NCBI GenBank assembly: GCA_913056275.1
Contig: CAJXLP010000004.1
Location: 17,349-81,348 of the forward strand
From: an uncultured Mycoplasmatota bacterium
Lineage (GTDB): Bacteria; Bacillota_I; Bacilli_A; Izemoplasmatales; Izemoplasmataceae
Direction: 5' to 3'
Length of the DNA: 64,000 nt
Shown here: positions 17,533 through 25,922 of the stretch, piece after piece
Layout of the letters: each line of letters starts with the position of its first letter
Numbering within the stretch: the stretch's first letter is position 1
The notes under the pieces: model-generated
The model's database searches: none
What the model saw: only the letters and a program-made list of their open reading frames with translations
Told to the model about the DNA's origin: nothing
Translations under genes and position numbers: made by a program

Positions 17533-18463
17533 AATCGTTATTTAGAAAGTTTACAATTAAGCGGCTGGTAATTTCGGGTTTTTCCAGGTAAGGCAAGTGT
17601 CCAGCCCCCTCGATAATCGCACTTTCCGCCTGCGGATACAGGGTTAAATACGTATCGAGTAATTCTGGCGGTGCCCATGTGTCTAAGCTCCCATATGCGA
17701 TGAATACAGGAATATCAATCTTTTCCGCAAAATCAATCGGATACTCGGTATCAACTTCTAACGAGAATTGTTGAAGAATGTCTGATGGGATGCTGTGATT
17801 TTGAATCATCGCGGGACGAAATGTTTCTCTAGGTAAAGGCTCAACAGGCCCCGTATTAAATCCTAAGCGTTGCAGCCAATAGTTTTGGAAAAAGACTCTC
17901 AGTAATACACTCGGTACACGAACGGACTCGATTTCGGCATCGGGAGCGACGGGATCGAGTAAAAGAAGCTTTTCAACACGCTCTGACGTAGCAGCCATGT
18001 GTTGTGCGATTTCACCGCCCATCGAATGACCGAGTAAGGCAAACGAATCAATGCCCATGGTGGCCGTTGCTTTGAGAAGTGTTGAGGCTTGATTGGCACT
18101 TGTGTATAGATAATCAGCCGGTTTATCACTCATCCCAAAGCCCGGTGTGTCAATGGCAATCACTCGCGTATTAAAAGCCTCATCATCGACGTTTTTAAAT
18201 AGATCCACGTATTCATAGCTGCTTCCTAAAAACCCGTGTACGATGACCAGTGTTTGCTCGCCTTCGCTGATTAATTCCCGGTAGGCAATGGAATTGCCAT
18301 CCACTTCAACTGTTTCGTAATCATATAGTGGACTCTCACTGGCTTGCCGAGCAAATACCGCAATGGTAATTTCACTCGCCGTGAAAAACACCAATATAAA
18401 CACAAGTGTACTCAGGAATAGCCATTTTAAAAATTTTAGTAATTTTTTCACATTTAACCTCAA
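17531..18463 (-). CDS. Membrane-anchored alpha/beta hydrolase
   Basis: A 310-residue protein. One N-terminal hydrophobic segment (about residues 10-32) probably anchors it, with the catalytic domain outside. The alpha/beta hydrolase core is seen as VIVHGFLGSSYEY (oxyanion region), the nucleophile elbow GHSMGGE, the acidic-residue loop YGSLDTW and the late histidine in GAGHLPYLEKPE. The substrate is unknown; esterase, lipase or haloperoxidase-type activity are all possible. It is a single-gene unit with its own terminator. Confidence 0.85.
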   Translation of the reverse strand: MRLNVKKLLKFLKWLFLSTLVFILVFFTASEITIAVFARQASESPLYDYETVEVDGNSIAYRELISEGEQTLVIVHGFLGSSYEYVDLFKNVDDEAFNTRVIAIDTPGFGMSDKPADYLYTSANQASTLLKATATMGIDSFALLGHSMGGEIAQHMAATSERVEKLLLLDPVAPDAEIESVRVPSVLLRVFFQNYWLQRLGFNTGPVEPLPRETFRPAMIQNHSIPSDILQQFSLEVDTEYPIDFAEKIDIPVFIAYGSLDTWAPPELLDTYLTLYPQAESAIIEGAGHLPYLEKPEITSRLIVNFLNND

Positions 18464-18490
18464 TAATACTCATCTAGAAACGTTAAAACA

Positions 18491-18518
18491 TTTACATAAA
18501 ACTAACAACCTTTATAAT
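18491..18518 (+). promoter_or_regulatory. Promoter of the disaccharide cluster
   Basis: TTTACA (18491-18496), 16 bases, perfect TATAAT (18513-18518). A weak cre-like palindrome (TAGAAACGTTAAAA, 12 of 14 at best) lies just upstream at 18473-18486. A leader of about 115 bases precedes the first gene; I see no clear structure in it. Confidence 0.72.
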
Positions 18519-18641
18519 AGACCAAAGAAGCCTGTGTAAACAACTCATATGACAGATAGTCAATGGTTTAGACCCTTTAGTAATTAATAAGTCCCAGCCG
18601 TGCGGTGCATCGTTTATTCGGCCGTATTTAAGGAGAATGTC

Positions 18642-20117
18642 ATGCACATCATCTTAATGAGCCCCCAACCTAATTTAACGTCCAATCACACCTATTTAAA
18701 CACGCACATTGGTCAAGAGAGTTATCATGCCTTCGTGGAAGAACTGGCCATTGAGATGGCTTTGCTTGGGCATACGGTCGATTTAGTGACGCGCAAAATT
18801 GATGATTCCATCTACCAGGATTATCCAGCACCGATGGCCCATTCAAAACTGTCTAACAACTTGCGAATTATTCAGATTCCCACACAATCCACCGCATTTG
18901 TTGCCGATGAAGCAGTCTGGGAAATCCTTTACGAATGGGTTAAAAATGTGGCCGAGTACTATTATCCCACGGTTGAGTCACTTGATTTCATTAGTGGACA
19001 CGGGCCAATTGGTGGACTTGCTAGTGCTTTATTGAGTGAAAAAACGAATGTTCCCTACGCCTTTACTCCGCACTCGTTTGCGAAAGCTCAATTAGATAAG
19101 ATAGAGTTTTCTTCGATCAATATGACAGTCATTGATGGCTTAGCGGATACAGCCAAACAACTCATGGCTGAAAGAGCAGCGATGAAGGGCGCATCTGTAT
19201 TGTTTGCATCCACCCAAAAAGAAGTAAATAATGCCTACCTAAGTCACACTTACAAAGACATCATCACTGCAAAAAAAGACCGATTGAACATTGTATTGCC
19301 TGGCATTCGCCCCTTTGATGCAGAGTCTGACACGTTGAGTAGATCGAGCGAAGCCTTTCATCAAGCCATTGATGAACGGCTCGTGAGAGACATCACACAC
19401 AGTCGTCTAGATTTGCCCTACATGATTATCCCCTTACATTTTGAGCCTTATACCCATCAGCTCAAATTACTCCACACGTATGCGCAAAGTGAAGCCCTTA
19501 GAGCCATGACGAACATCGTCTTTATCAATCAAGGGTGCCCTGACATCAAAGCGATGTATGAAAAGTTACCCATGTCTGAAAAAAAACAGGTACAGGCCAT
19601 TCAAGATGTCATTGCCGCCAATGATTTAGATGGTCAAGTCACCTTTATGAATGCACAGACAGATCCTCAACTCACACAATTCTTGAAATACATGAGTGCC
19701 TTAAACGGCTTTTTAGTGTTGATGGAAAGTCCCTTGTCATTCAGCTCAATGATCTTAAAAAGCATGCACGCCGGCCTCCCAATCGCCGTCAATGAGCAGT
19801 TAAATACAACGAGCATCCTCGAAGAGAATGGAAAGCTTTGTGGAATTCAATTCACCCCTGCTAAATCCGACCAAATCACAAAAAGTCTCATGTATATTTT
19901 GAAAAACTATGACCACTGTAAAACTCAAGCTTTAAATAAGGCGTCGGATACTTTCAGTTGTGCGTATACCGCACAGGAATACATCAAAGCCTTAGAATGG
20001 GCTCTTAAAAACCCCATTGATCGAGAATTTGATATTCCTGATTACTTTAAATCACCCAGTGACTTTTTGGACTTTAAACTTGATCCATTGCAACAATTTT
20101 ACTTGACCGACTATTGA
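18642..20117 (+). CDS. GT4 glycosyltransferase-like protein related to sucrose(-phosphate) synthases
   Basis: A 491-residue GT-B fold protein. The N-terminal half follows the sucrose-phosphate synthase pattern: YHAFVEELAIEMALLGHTVDLVTRKI, a GHGPIGGLA turn, then PYAFTPHSFAKAQLDKI. The C-terminal half lacks the usual nucleotide-sugar residues: the E-x7-E motif is replaced (Leu365 and Lys373 at the Glu positions in ESPLSFSSMILKSMHAG), and the Arg/Lys pair that holds the diphosphate appears as His. The start at 18642 follows AAGGAG. It heads an operon with pgmB and GH65. It may use another donor, or be a phosphorylase-like or non-catalytic protein. Confidence 0.75.
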   Translation: MHIILMSPQPNLTSNHTYLNTHIGQESYHAFVEELAIEMALLGHTVDLVTRKIDDSIYQDYPAPMAHSKLSNNLRIIQIPTQSTAFVADEAVWEILYEWVKNVAEYYYPTVESLDFISGHGPIGGLASALLSEKTNVPYAFTPHSFAKAQLDKIEFSSINMTVIDGLADTAKQLMAERAAMKGASVLFASTQKEVNNAYLSHTYKDIITAKKDRLNIVLPGIRPFDAESDTLSRSSEAFHQAIDERLVRDITHSRLDLPYMIIPLHFEPYTHQLKLLHTYAQSEALRAMTNIVFINQGCPDIKAMYEKLPMSEKKQVQAIQDVIAANDLDGQVTFMNAQTDPQLTQFLKYMSALNGFLVLMESPLSFSSMILKSMHAGLPIAVNEQLNTTSILEENGKLCGIQFTPAKSDQITKSLMYILKNYDHCKTQALNKASDTFSCAYTAQEYIKALEWALKNPIDREFDIPDYFKSPSDFLDFKLDPLQQFYLTDY

Positions 20118-20137
20118 CGTTACAAGGAGGATTATCG

Positions 20138-20773
20138 ATGGAAATTGACGCATTTTTATTTGATTTAGACGGCGTAATTACCGATTCCAGTACGGCTCAT
20201 TTCAAAGCATGGAAAGCCGTTGCTAATTCCTATGGCATTGATCTTCCAGACTCATTGGAAGTGTCGCTTAAAGGAATTTCCCGCCGGAATAGTGTTGAAA
20301 AAATTGTGCAATATGCGAACATTGACTTATCCGAAGATGCCAAGCAAGCCTTCATGGATACTAAAAACGCGATGTATCAAGACCTCGTCGCCGAATATAA
20401 TCCCGACAACTTATTACCCGGTGTACAGACTATTTTAGAATTTGCACGGGCCCACTCAATTAAAATTGGACTTGTCTCAGCATCTAAAAATGCTGTGCCA
20501 CTGATTGAAGCACTGAAGATTAAGGCGTTTTTTGACGTCATTGTTGATCCTGCTAAACACCCCTCAAAACCCGCCCCTGACTTATTTTTGGCGGCTGCTA
20601 AACGCTTGGGTGTCGCACCCGAGAACTGTGTCGCGTTTGAAGACGCCATTGCCGGTGTTCAAGCCATTAAAGCAGCCGGCATGACTGCCATTGGTATCGG
20701 TGAACGATTGGATGCTGACTATGTGTTTGCCGACTTAACAGCGGCACATGCGATGCTGGAAACCCATGTATAA
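20138..20773 (+). CDS. pgmB: Beta-phosphoglucomutase
   Basis: HAD-superfamily enzyme that converts beta-glucose 1-phosphate to glucose 6-phosphate. The 211-residue protein has the nucleophile motif FDLDGVITDS (Asp9, acid/base Asp11), the cap-domain signature LKGISRRNSVEKI specific to beta-PGM, the Lys of PSKPAPDLF and the metal-binding FEDAIAGVQAI. The start at 20138 is set by AAGGAGG. It lies between the GT4-like gene and the GH65 gene, whose phosphorolysis product is its substrate. Confidence 0.95.
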   Translation: MEIDAFLFDLDGVITDSSTAHFKAWKAVANSYGIDLPDSLEVSLKGISRRNSVEKIVQYANIDLSEDAKQAFMDTKNAMYQDLVAEYNPDNLLPGVQTILEFARAHSIKIGLVSASKNAVPLIEALKIKAFFDVIVDPAKHPSKPAPDLFLAAAKRLGVAPENCVAFEDAIAGVQAIKAAGMTAIGIGERLDADYVFADLTAAHAMLETHV

Positions 20774-20785
20774 GGAGCGCACTGT

Positions 20786-23005
20786 ATGATACTCACACGA
20801 GACAATCGAACTGACATTGCGTCGTTAGCGATTGATGAATCCATCATGTCCACGCAAAACAATTATTTGGGTGTGCGCGGGAATTTTGAAGAAGGTGTTC
20901 CCTATCAAACGACCATTCGCGGGACCTACGTCAACGGGTTTTATGACACTCATACGTTGCTGTATAGCGAGAGTGCGTACGGGTTTCCTGAACGTGGTGA
21001 GACCATCGTTAATCTCCCAGATGCACAAACCATTAAAGTATGGTTGGGTGATTCGCCATTAGATTTAAACTTCGCAAAATTGCTTACCTTGAAACGTAGT
21101 TACAACATGCGTGATGGCTACACCACGCGCAGCGCGTTGTACGAAACGATGGATGGCAAGCAACTGTGGATTCGTGCAAAACGTTTAACTCACTTGTCTT
21201 TTAAACCATTATTCATGATCGATTACACCGTGGAAAGTGTGAACTATACAGGAGAGATTACCATTGAATCACAATTAAATGCGGCCGTTGAAAATTATAG
21301 TTCAGTCTCTGATATTCGGGCGGGTACGCACGTGACTAAACGCATCAAGCCTCTGGATGTGTCGGTAAAAGAAGACCGCAGTGAACTTACGATTGAGACA
21401 CTGTCAACGGAATTTCAGTGCAAAGTCGGTCTCACCCATTCGGTTCCATTTGATTATTCGGCCGATGAAGAGAAGATTGTAGCCACCAAAACCGTATTGA
21501 TGGCGCCCAAAGAGTCATTCAATTTTCAAAAGTTCGCCTTGTACTACAACACACTAGACCATTCGGAAATGGACACATTACTCGAGAGTGGCTATAATTT
21601 CGTACTGAATACCTCCGTGGATGATATCTACGCCATGCAAAAAGCAGCCCTTGATCAATTTGCGCCATTTGCCGATATCCAAATCGAAACGACGAATCAA
21701 GACACGTATAACGAAGCCATCTATTTTAATTTGTATCAACTTTATACAGCAGGCGCTCACAGCCCCCGCACGAACATTCCTGCCAAAGGCTTAACCGGAG
21801 AAGGGTATGAGGGCCATACGTTTTGGGACAGTGAAATTTACATGTCACCATTTTTTCGCCAAGTAGACCAAAAACTCGCCTTGAACTTACTTGAGTATCG
21901 GTTTTATCAATTAGACGCCGCACGTCATGAAGCGTATAAATTAGGCAATCCTGAAGGAGTAAAGTTTGCGTGGCGAACTATTAGTGGCCGCGAGACAAGT
22001 GCATACTATCCGGCATCCACGGCGCAATATCACATTAATTCAGACATCGCCTTCGCGATCATTCAATACTACAAGTTATACAAAGATGACACGTTCATGA
22101 CGCACAAAGGATTTGTGGTACTCCTAGAGACTGCACGTTTTTTTAAAGACTTAGTGTCGAAGCATGACAATCATTACCACATTCACCATGTGACAGGGCC
22201 TGATGAATACAATGCCGTTGTCGATGATAACTTTTATACCAACGTTTTACTAAAGTATCATCTGGAGTTTTTACTTGATTACACAAAAATCCGCGATGAT
22301 TTAATCAACGATGATGAACGCGATCTGTTTCAAGAAATCGCGAATAAGATTTACCTACCGTTTGACAAGCCTCGTAACATCGACTTACAAGACGTCAGCT
22401 TTCTCTCTAAAAAACCCATCGACTTAGCAAGTATCCCAGAAGACAATCGGCCGTTGTTATTGCATTACCATCCGTTGACCATTTATCGATTTCAAGTGTT
22501 AAAACAAGCCGACACCGTACTAGCTCACATGTTGTTACACAATCGGCCTGAGGATGTCATGCAAGATAGTTTTGACTTTTATGAATCAAGAACATCGCAT
22601 GATTCAAGTCTCTCATATTGCATTCATGCCACACAGTCTGCAAAGTTAGGAAACATTGAAAAAGCGTATGACTACTTTAAAAAAACCATCCATCTTGATT
22701 TGTTTGATAGTCAGAAGAATACATTTCATGGACTCCATTTAGCAAACTTAGGCGGGGTTTATATGACGTTACTGCAAGGGTTTATGGGCTATGAAGTGAA
22801 TGAACGCGTATCCATTCATCCACGGTTGCCGGAAGCTTGGAAACGGTTTTCGATGCGCCTAAGGCTCAATCAAGATGTCACCGCAAAGGTACAACTCACC
22901 CCGGAAAAACTGACGATTAGGGCAGACGGTGATGCAGACATCCGCGTCTATGGCCAAGACTACACGGTAAATAATCTTGAAACGCTATCGATTAAGCGCC
23001 CGTAA
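20786..23005 (+). CDS. Glycoside hydrolase family 65 disaccharide phosphorylase
   Basis: Inverting phosphorylase of the maltose/trehalose/kojibiose/nigerose phosphorylase group, 739 residues. The N-terminal beta-sandwich is followed by the (alpha/alpha)6 barrel, with the EGHTFWDSEIYMSP motif and the general acid in TGPDEYN (Glu474). It releases beta-glucose 1-phosphate, which the neighbouring beta-phosphoglucomutase uses. The alpha-glucosyl substrate (maltose, trehalose, kojibiose, sucrose-type) cannot be told from the motif. It is cytoplasmic: no signal peptide. No sugar transporter is encoded in the cluster. Confidence 0.93.
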   Translation: MILTRDNRTDIASLAIDESIMSTQNNYLGVRGNFEEGVPYQTTIRGTYVNGFYDTHTLLYSESAYGFPERGETIVNLPDAQTIKVWLGDSPLDLNFAKLLTLKRSYNMRDGYTTRSALYETMDGKQLWIRAKRLTHLSFKPLFMIDYTVESVNYTGEITIESQLNAAVENYSSVSDIRAGTHVTKRIKPLDVSVKEDRSELTIETLSTEFQCKVGLTHSVPFDYSADEEKIVATKTVLMAPKESFNFQKFALYYNTLDHSEMDTLLESGYNFVLNTSVDDIYAMQKAALDQFAPFADIQIETTNQDTYNEAIYFNLYQLYTAGAHSPRTNIPAKGLTGEGYEGHTFWDSEIYMSPFFRQVDQKLALNLLEYRFYQLDAARHEAYKLGNPEGVKFAWRTISGRETSAYYPASTAQYHINSDIAFAIIQYYKLYKDDTFMTHKGFVVLLETARFFKDLVSKHDNHYHIHHVTGPDEYNAVVDDNFYTNVLLKYHLEFLLDYTKIRDDLINDDERDLFQEIANKIYLPFDKPRNIDLQDVSFLSKKPIDLASIPEDNRPLLLHYHPLTIYRFQVLKQADTVLAHMLLHNRPEDVMQDSFDFYESRTSHDSSLSYCIHATQSAKLGNIEKAYDYFKKTIHLDLFDSQKNTFHGLHLANLGGVYMTLLQGFMGYEVNERVSIHPRLPEAWKRFSMRLRLNQDVTAKVQLTPEKLTIRADGDADIRVYGQDYTVNNLETLSIKRP

Positions 23006-23036
23006 CTCACAGCAATCACCCATTGAAAACTCTATT

Positions 23037-23069
23037 AAAAACTGCATTCTTCTCGAATGCAGTTTTATT
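23037..23069 (+). terminator. Terminator of the disaccharide operon
   Basis: AAAACTGCATT and AATGCAGTTTT form an 11-pair stem with an eight-base loop, ending in a T-rich tract. The PHP gene downstream has its own -10 box. Confidence 0.85.
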
Positions 23070-23080
23070 ATTTAGAATGC

Positions 23081-23086
23081 TATAAT
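23081..23086 (+). promoter_or_regulatory. Extended -10 box of the PHP gene
   Basis: TGC-TATAAT is a perfect extended -10. The -35 (TGCAGT) is poor and overlaps the preceding terminator arm. Confidence 0.6.
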
Positions 23087-23104
23087 TGAGCCAAGGAGTT
23101 AATA

Positions 23105-23899
23105 ATGATTGATAGTAACTATCACAGCCACCACATGCTATGTAACCATGCAGTTGGTACCACGGAAGATTACGTTAAAAAAGCCATTGAACTGGGATTT
23201 AAAGTACTCGGAATCAGTGATCATGTACCGTCTGAGACCGTTCCAGATTCAATGCGCATGCCCTACACGTCATTAAACGCCTATTATGCGGATGTCTTGG
23301 ACGTCCAAAAACGCTACCAATCATTGATCGATGTGTACCTGGGCATGGAATGTGAATACGTGGAAAGCGATGCCGCGTATTACCAAGGGTTTTTAGATAC
23401 TGTGGATTACTTAGTCCTCGGACACCACTACATTCAACACAACGGAACGCTTCAAAGTAGTTTTAATTTATCTAAACCCGAACACGTATTAACTTATGCC
23501 AAAGAAGTAAAAGACGCTATCGCCTCAGGCTACTTTAGTTTACTTGCACATCCTGATTTATATATGTGTGGATATGATACGTTTGACGAGGCATGCGAAA
23601 AAGCCGCACATTTGATCTGTCAAACCGCAGAAATGTATCAGCTGCCCATCGAATTTAATGCCAATGGAATACGCAGAGGCATTAAACAAACGTCACAAGG
23701 CAATCGGTATCCATATCCCAGAGAAGAATTTTGGCAGATCGCCAAGCAGTATAAAATGCCAATCATTTTAAGTTCCGATGCCCATCACCCAAACACGTTA
23801 TATGATGATGCCATGAAAAAAGCGGAAGCAATGATTCAACTGTTAGGATTAAAAACCATTCATCGTCTGCCGATTAAAAATGCAAAAAATCGCCTCTAA
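23105..23899 (+). CDS. PHP-domain phosphatase, HisJ/HisK-like
   Basis: A 264-residue metal-dependent phosphoesterase of the PHP superfamily, of the histidinol-phosphatase-like type. Metal ligands are visible in NYHSHHMLCNHA, GISDHVP, LGMECEY, LGHHY, LLAHPDL and SSDAHHP. No other histidine biosynthesis gene is near and it follows a sugar cluster, so the substrate may be a sugar phosphate instead. The stop codon lies inside a GC-rich hairpin (AAAATCGC/GCGATTTT, 23886-23907) that probably terminates transcription. Confidence 0.85.
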   Translation: MIDSNYHSHHMLCNHAVGTTEDYVKKAIELGFKVLGISDHVPSETVPDSMRMPYTSLNAYYADVLDVQKRYQSLIDVYLGMECEYVESDAAYYQGFLDTVDYLVLGHHYIQHNGTLQSSFNLSKPEHVLTYAKEVKDAIASGYFSLLAHPDLYMCGYDTFDEACEKAAHLICQTAEMYQLPIEFNANGIRRGIKQTSQGNRYPYPREEFWQIAKQYKMPIILSSDAHHPNTLYDDAMKKAEAMIQLLGLKTIHRLPIKNAKNRL

Positions 23900-23943
23900 G
23901 CGATTTTGTAAAATGTAAGCCACCCACATTCATCATCACAAAA

Positions 23944-24138
23944 AAAGACGCATATTTTCAAAATTGCATGACCGGTTTTAACAGCAGAAGACCAAAGTCG
24001 GTAAACATAATCAAACGCATTTAATTGACCCTAATAAACGGGGTGATCACCAATCAAAAGCCTTGATTAACTAGGTCAATGGATGCGTTGCCCTAGATTA
24101 TCTCTCCCAGTAGTGGAGTTTTTAAATGGCCATTTTAC
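23944..24138 (-). ncRNA. Probable structured non-coding RNA, family unknown
   Basis: This gene-free stretch (about 420 bases between the PHP and asparaginase genes) holds a well-formed transcription unit on the minus strand. TTTACT (24167-24172) and TATTAT (24144-24149) are 17 bases apart, and a hairpin followed by seven T ends it near 23944. Inside, ACGCAT and TTGACC (24015-24030) pair with GGTCAA and ATGCGT (24074-24088), enclosing AATCAA/TTGATT and a GGTGATCACC palindrome. ACCG (23971-23974) can pair with CGGT (23999-24002). I see no coding frame. It does not match the 6S, tmRNA, RNase P or SRP cores I know. Plus-strand transcription as an asparaginase leader is the alternative. Confidence 0.45.
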
Positions 24139-24322
24139 TTTCTATAATATATATTATGTTAACATAAGTAAACGTAATTATTGTCTTGTCTAGTCTAACT
24201 GGTGTGTAAATGTATAAACGGTTTCTTGTTTCTTCTTCTAAGATGGAGCTGAGAAAAATACGCCTAAGCTAAATCGCGATTTAAAGTGCATTACATCTTT
24301 TGGTTTTGAAAGGATTTCACGT

Positions 24323-25300
24323 ATGGGCAAAGTTGCCATTGTAATGACGGGTGGAACGATCACCATGAAAATATTCGATCCGGCTGAGGGCGCATTCCCG
24401 ATGCAGGATGCTTCTGACATCATTAAAGTTTTGAACGATACGCTCGGATTTGAGAATTTAGTGACGCATCCTTTTTCCATGATTCCATCGCCATCGATGA
24501 CCTTAGAAAAAATGCAAGCTCTGAAAAATTTTATTGATCCCTTATTGGCGGATCCAGAAATTTTGGGAGTCGTCATTACACATGGGACCGATGCTTTAGA
24601 GGAAACTGCATTTTATTTGGACTTGGTTCATGGATCAGAAAAACCGGTGGTTATTACAGGGGCCATGAAGAATGCATCTGAGATTGGCTATGATGGATTT
24701 AATAATTTAGTCAGTGCTTTGTATACTGCGCAAGATCTCAATTCACAAAATAAAGGGGTTTTAGTCGTCATGAACTATGAAATTCATGCGGCCTGGGAGG
24801 TGACTAAGACACATACCTTGAACTTAGATACATTTAAATCGCTCTCATTTGGACCACTTGGTATCATCGATGGCGAACATGTGATTTACTATCGCTTGAG
24901 AAATCGGTGGTCGTATCGATTCAAAAATGATTTCCACTCACCGGTTCCCTTGGTCACAACGTACGCAGGGATCGCCGCCGACATGATCGACCAGTTTGTT
25001 GACAAACCAATTAAGGGCATTGTCATTGAAGCAATGGGTCGGGGCAATGTGCCTCCCCAATTGGTTGACCCAATTGAACGGCTAATTGCAAGAAACATTC
25101 CTGTAATTGTCGTCTCACGCGTTCCAAGTGGGCGGGTCTATGATACGTACGGATATCCAGGCGGCGGCAAAGACCTCATAAAAAAAGGGGCCATATTTGG
25201 CACCGATCTAACGGGATTAAAAGCGCGTATCTTATTAATGATTGCGTTAGGAAATAAGCTACCTAAATCCGAACTACAAACGGTATTTACTTATCAATAA
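24323..25300 (+). CDS. ansA: L-asparaginase, type I-like
   Basis: Hydrolyses asparagine to aspartate and ammonia. The 325-residue protein has both active-site signatures: TGGTI at the N-terminus (residues 10-14) and THGTDALEETAF in the middle, plus the VVITGAMK segment. No signal peptide, so it is cytoplasmic. Start 24323 follows AAAGGA. A TATAAT on the plus strand at 24143 could serve as its -10 with a long leader; I see no stronger promoter. It is followed by a terminator, so it is monocistronic. Confidence 0.93.
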   Translation: MGKVAIVMTGGTITMKIFDPAEGAFPMQDASDIIKVLNDTLGFENLVTHPFSMIPSPSMTLEKMQALKNFIDPLLADPEILGVVITHGTDALEETAFYLDLVHGSEKPVVITGAMKNASEIGYDGFNNLVSALYTAQDLNSQNKGVLVVMNYEIHAAWEVTKTHTLNLDTFKSLSFGPLGIIDGEHVIYYRLRNRWSYRFKNDFHSPVPLVTTYAGIAADMIDQFVDKPIKGIVIEAMGRGNVPPQLVDPIERLIARNIPVIVVSRVPSGRVYDTYGYPGGGKDLIKKGAIFGTDLTGLKARILLMIALGNKLPKSELQTVFTYQ

Positions 25301-25308
25301 CAAATAAA

Positions 25309-25338
25309 CCCCCTGCCAGAGAGGCAGGGGGCTTTTTT
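25309..25338. terminator. Terminator between ansA and ruvA
   Basis: CCCCCTGCC and GGCAGGGGG form a nine-pair stem with an AGAGA loop, then C and T6. It is strong for the plus strand; it also marks the end of the convergent ruvA gene. Confidence 0.9.
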
Positions 25339-25891
25339 ACGCTTTTTTCTGTAAGGCTTGGCGGACCAATGTGGCGGTATCAAGAGTCGTATCTAAGTTT
25401 GCGGTGAGCGCTGCGATTTCTTTGGCTTTATAGCCGAGTGAGCGCAATGCATCTTCCACCTCTTCAAGTTTTGCATGTACTTTTAAGGTGACTCCACCAC
25501 TGCTGATTTTGCCTTTTAAATCAAGAATGATTTGTTGGCTGGCTTTGGGACCAATGCCGGGGAATCGATTTAAGTACTTGGCATCTCCTGTTTCAATCGC
25601 GCGGATGATATCGTTGACTTCAGCACTCGCTAGAACAGCCAGCGCACTTTTCGGGCCAATGCCCTTAACGCTTATCAAACTCTCAAACAATCCTTTTTGC
25701 TCAAGCGAATGAAAGCCATATAAAATCGCTTGATCTTCACGGACGTAATGATACGTGTGTACTAATACGTCTTGACCAATGCCATACGCATATGGATTTG
25801 GTGGAACGATGTGATACCCAATCCCTGAATTATCCAGCGTGATCCCTTTTGGATCCACACCTTTAATCGTTCCTTGAATGTAATTATACAT
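25337..25891 (-). CDS. ruvA: Holliday junction branch migration protein RuvA
   Basis: Junction-binding subunit of the RuvAB motor, 184 residues. The OB-fold N-terminus (MYNYIQGTIKGVDPKG) is followed by two helix-hairpin-helix motifs (ISVKGIGPKSALA and RFPGIGPKASQQII) and a C-terminal three-helix domain that binds RuvB. It is the last gene behind obg. ruvB, normally next, is not here: a terminator follows directly. A short hairpin (AGTTTG/CAAACT) occupies the obg-ruvA gap. Confidence 0.95.
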   Translation of the reverse strand: MYNYIQGTIKGVDPKGITLDNSGIGYHIVPPNPYAYGIGQDVLVHTYHYVREDQAILYGFHSLEQKGLFESLISVKGIGPKSALAVLASAEVNDIIRAIETGDAKYLNRFPGIGPKASQQIILDLKGKISSGGVTLKVHAKLEEVEDALRSLGYKAKEIAALTANLDTTLDTATLVRQALQKKA

Positions 25892-25922
25892 ACATCCTCC
25901 TTATAGTTTGTTTAGCAAACTA

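Noticed and set aside
23940..24140. Known riboswitch (cobalamin, lysine or purine type) in the gap before ansA
   Set aside because: None of the conserved core motifs of those classes is present on either strand.
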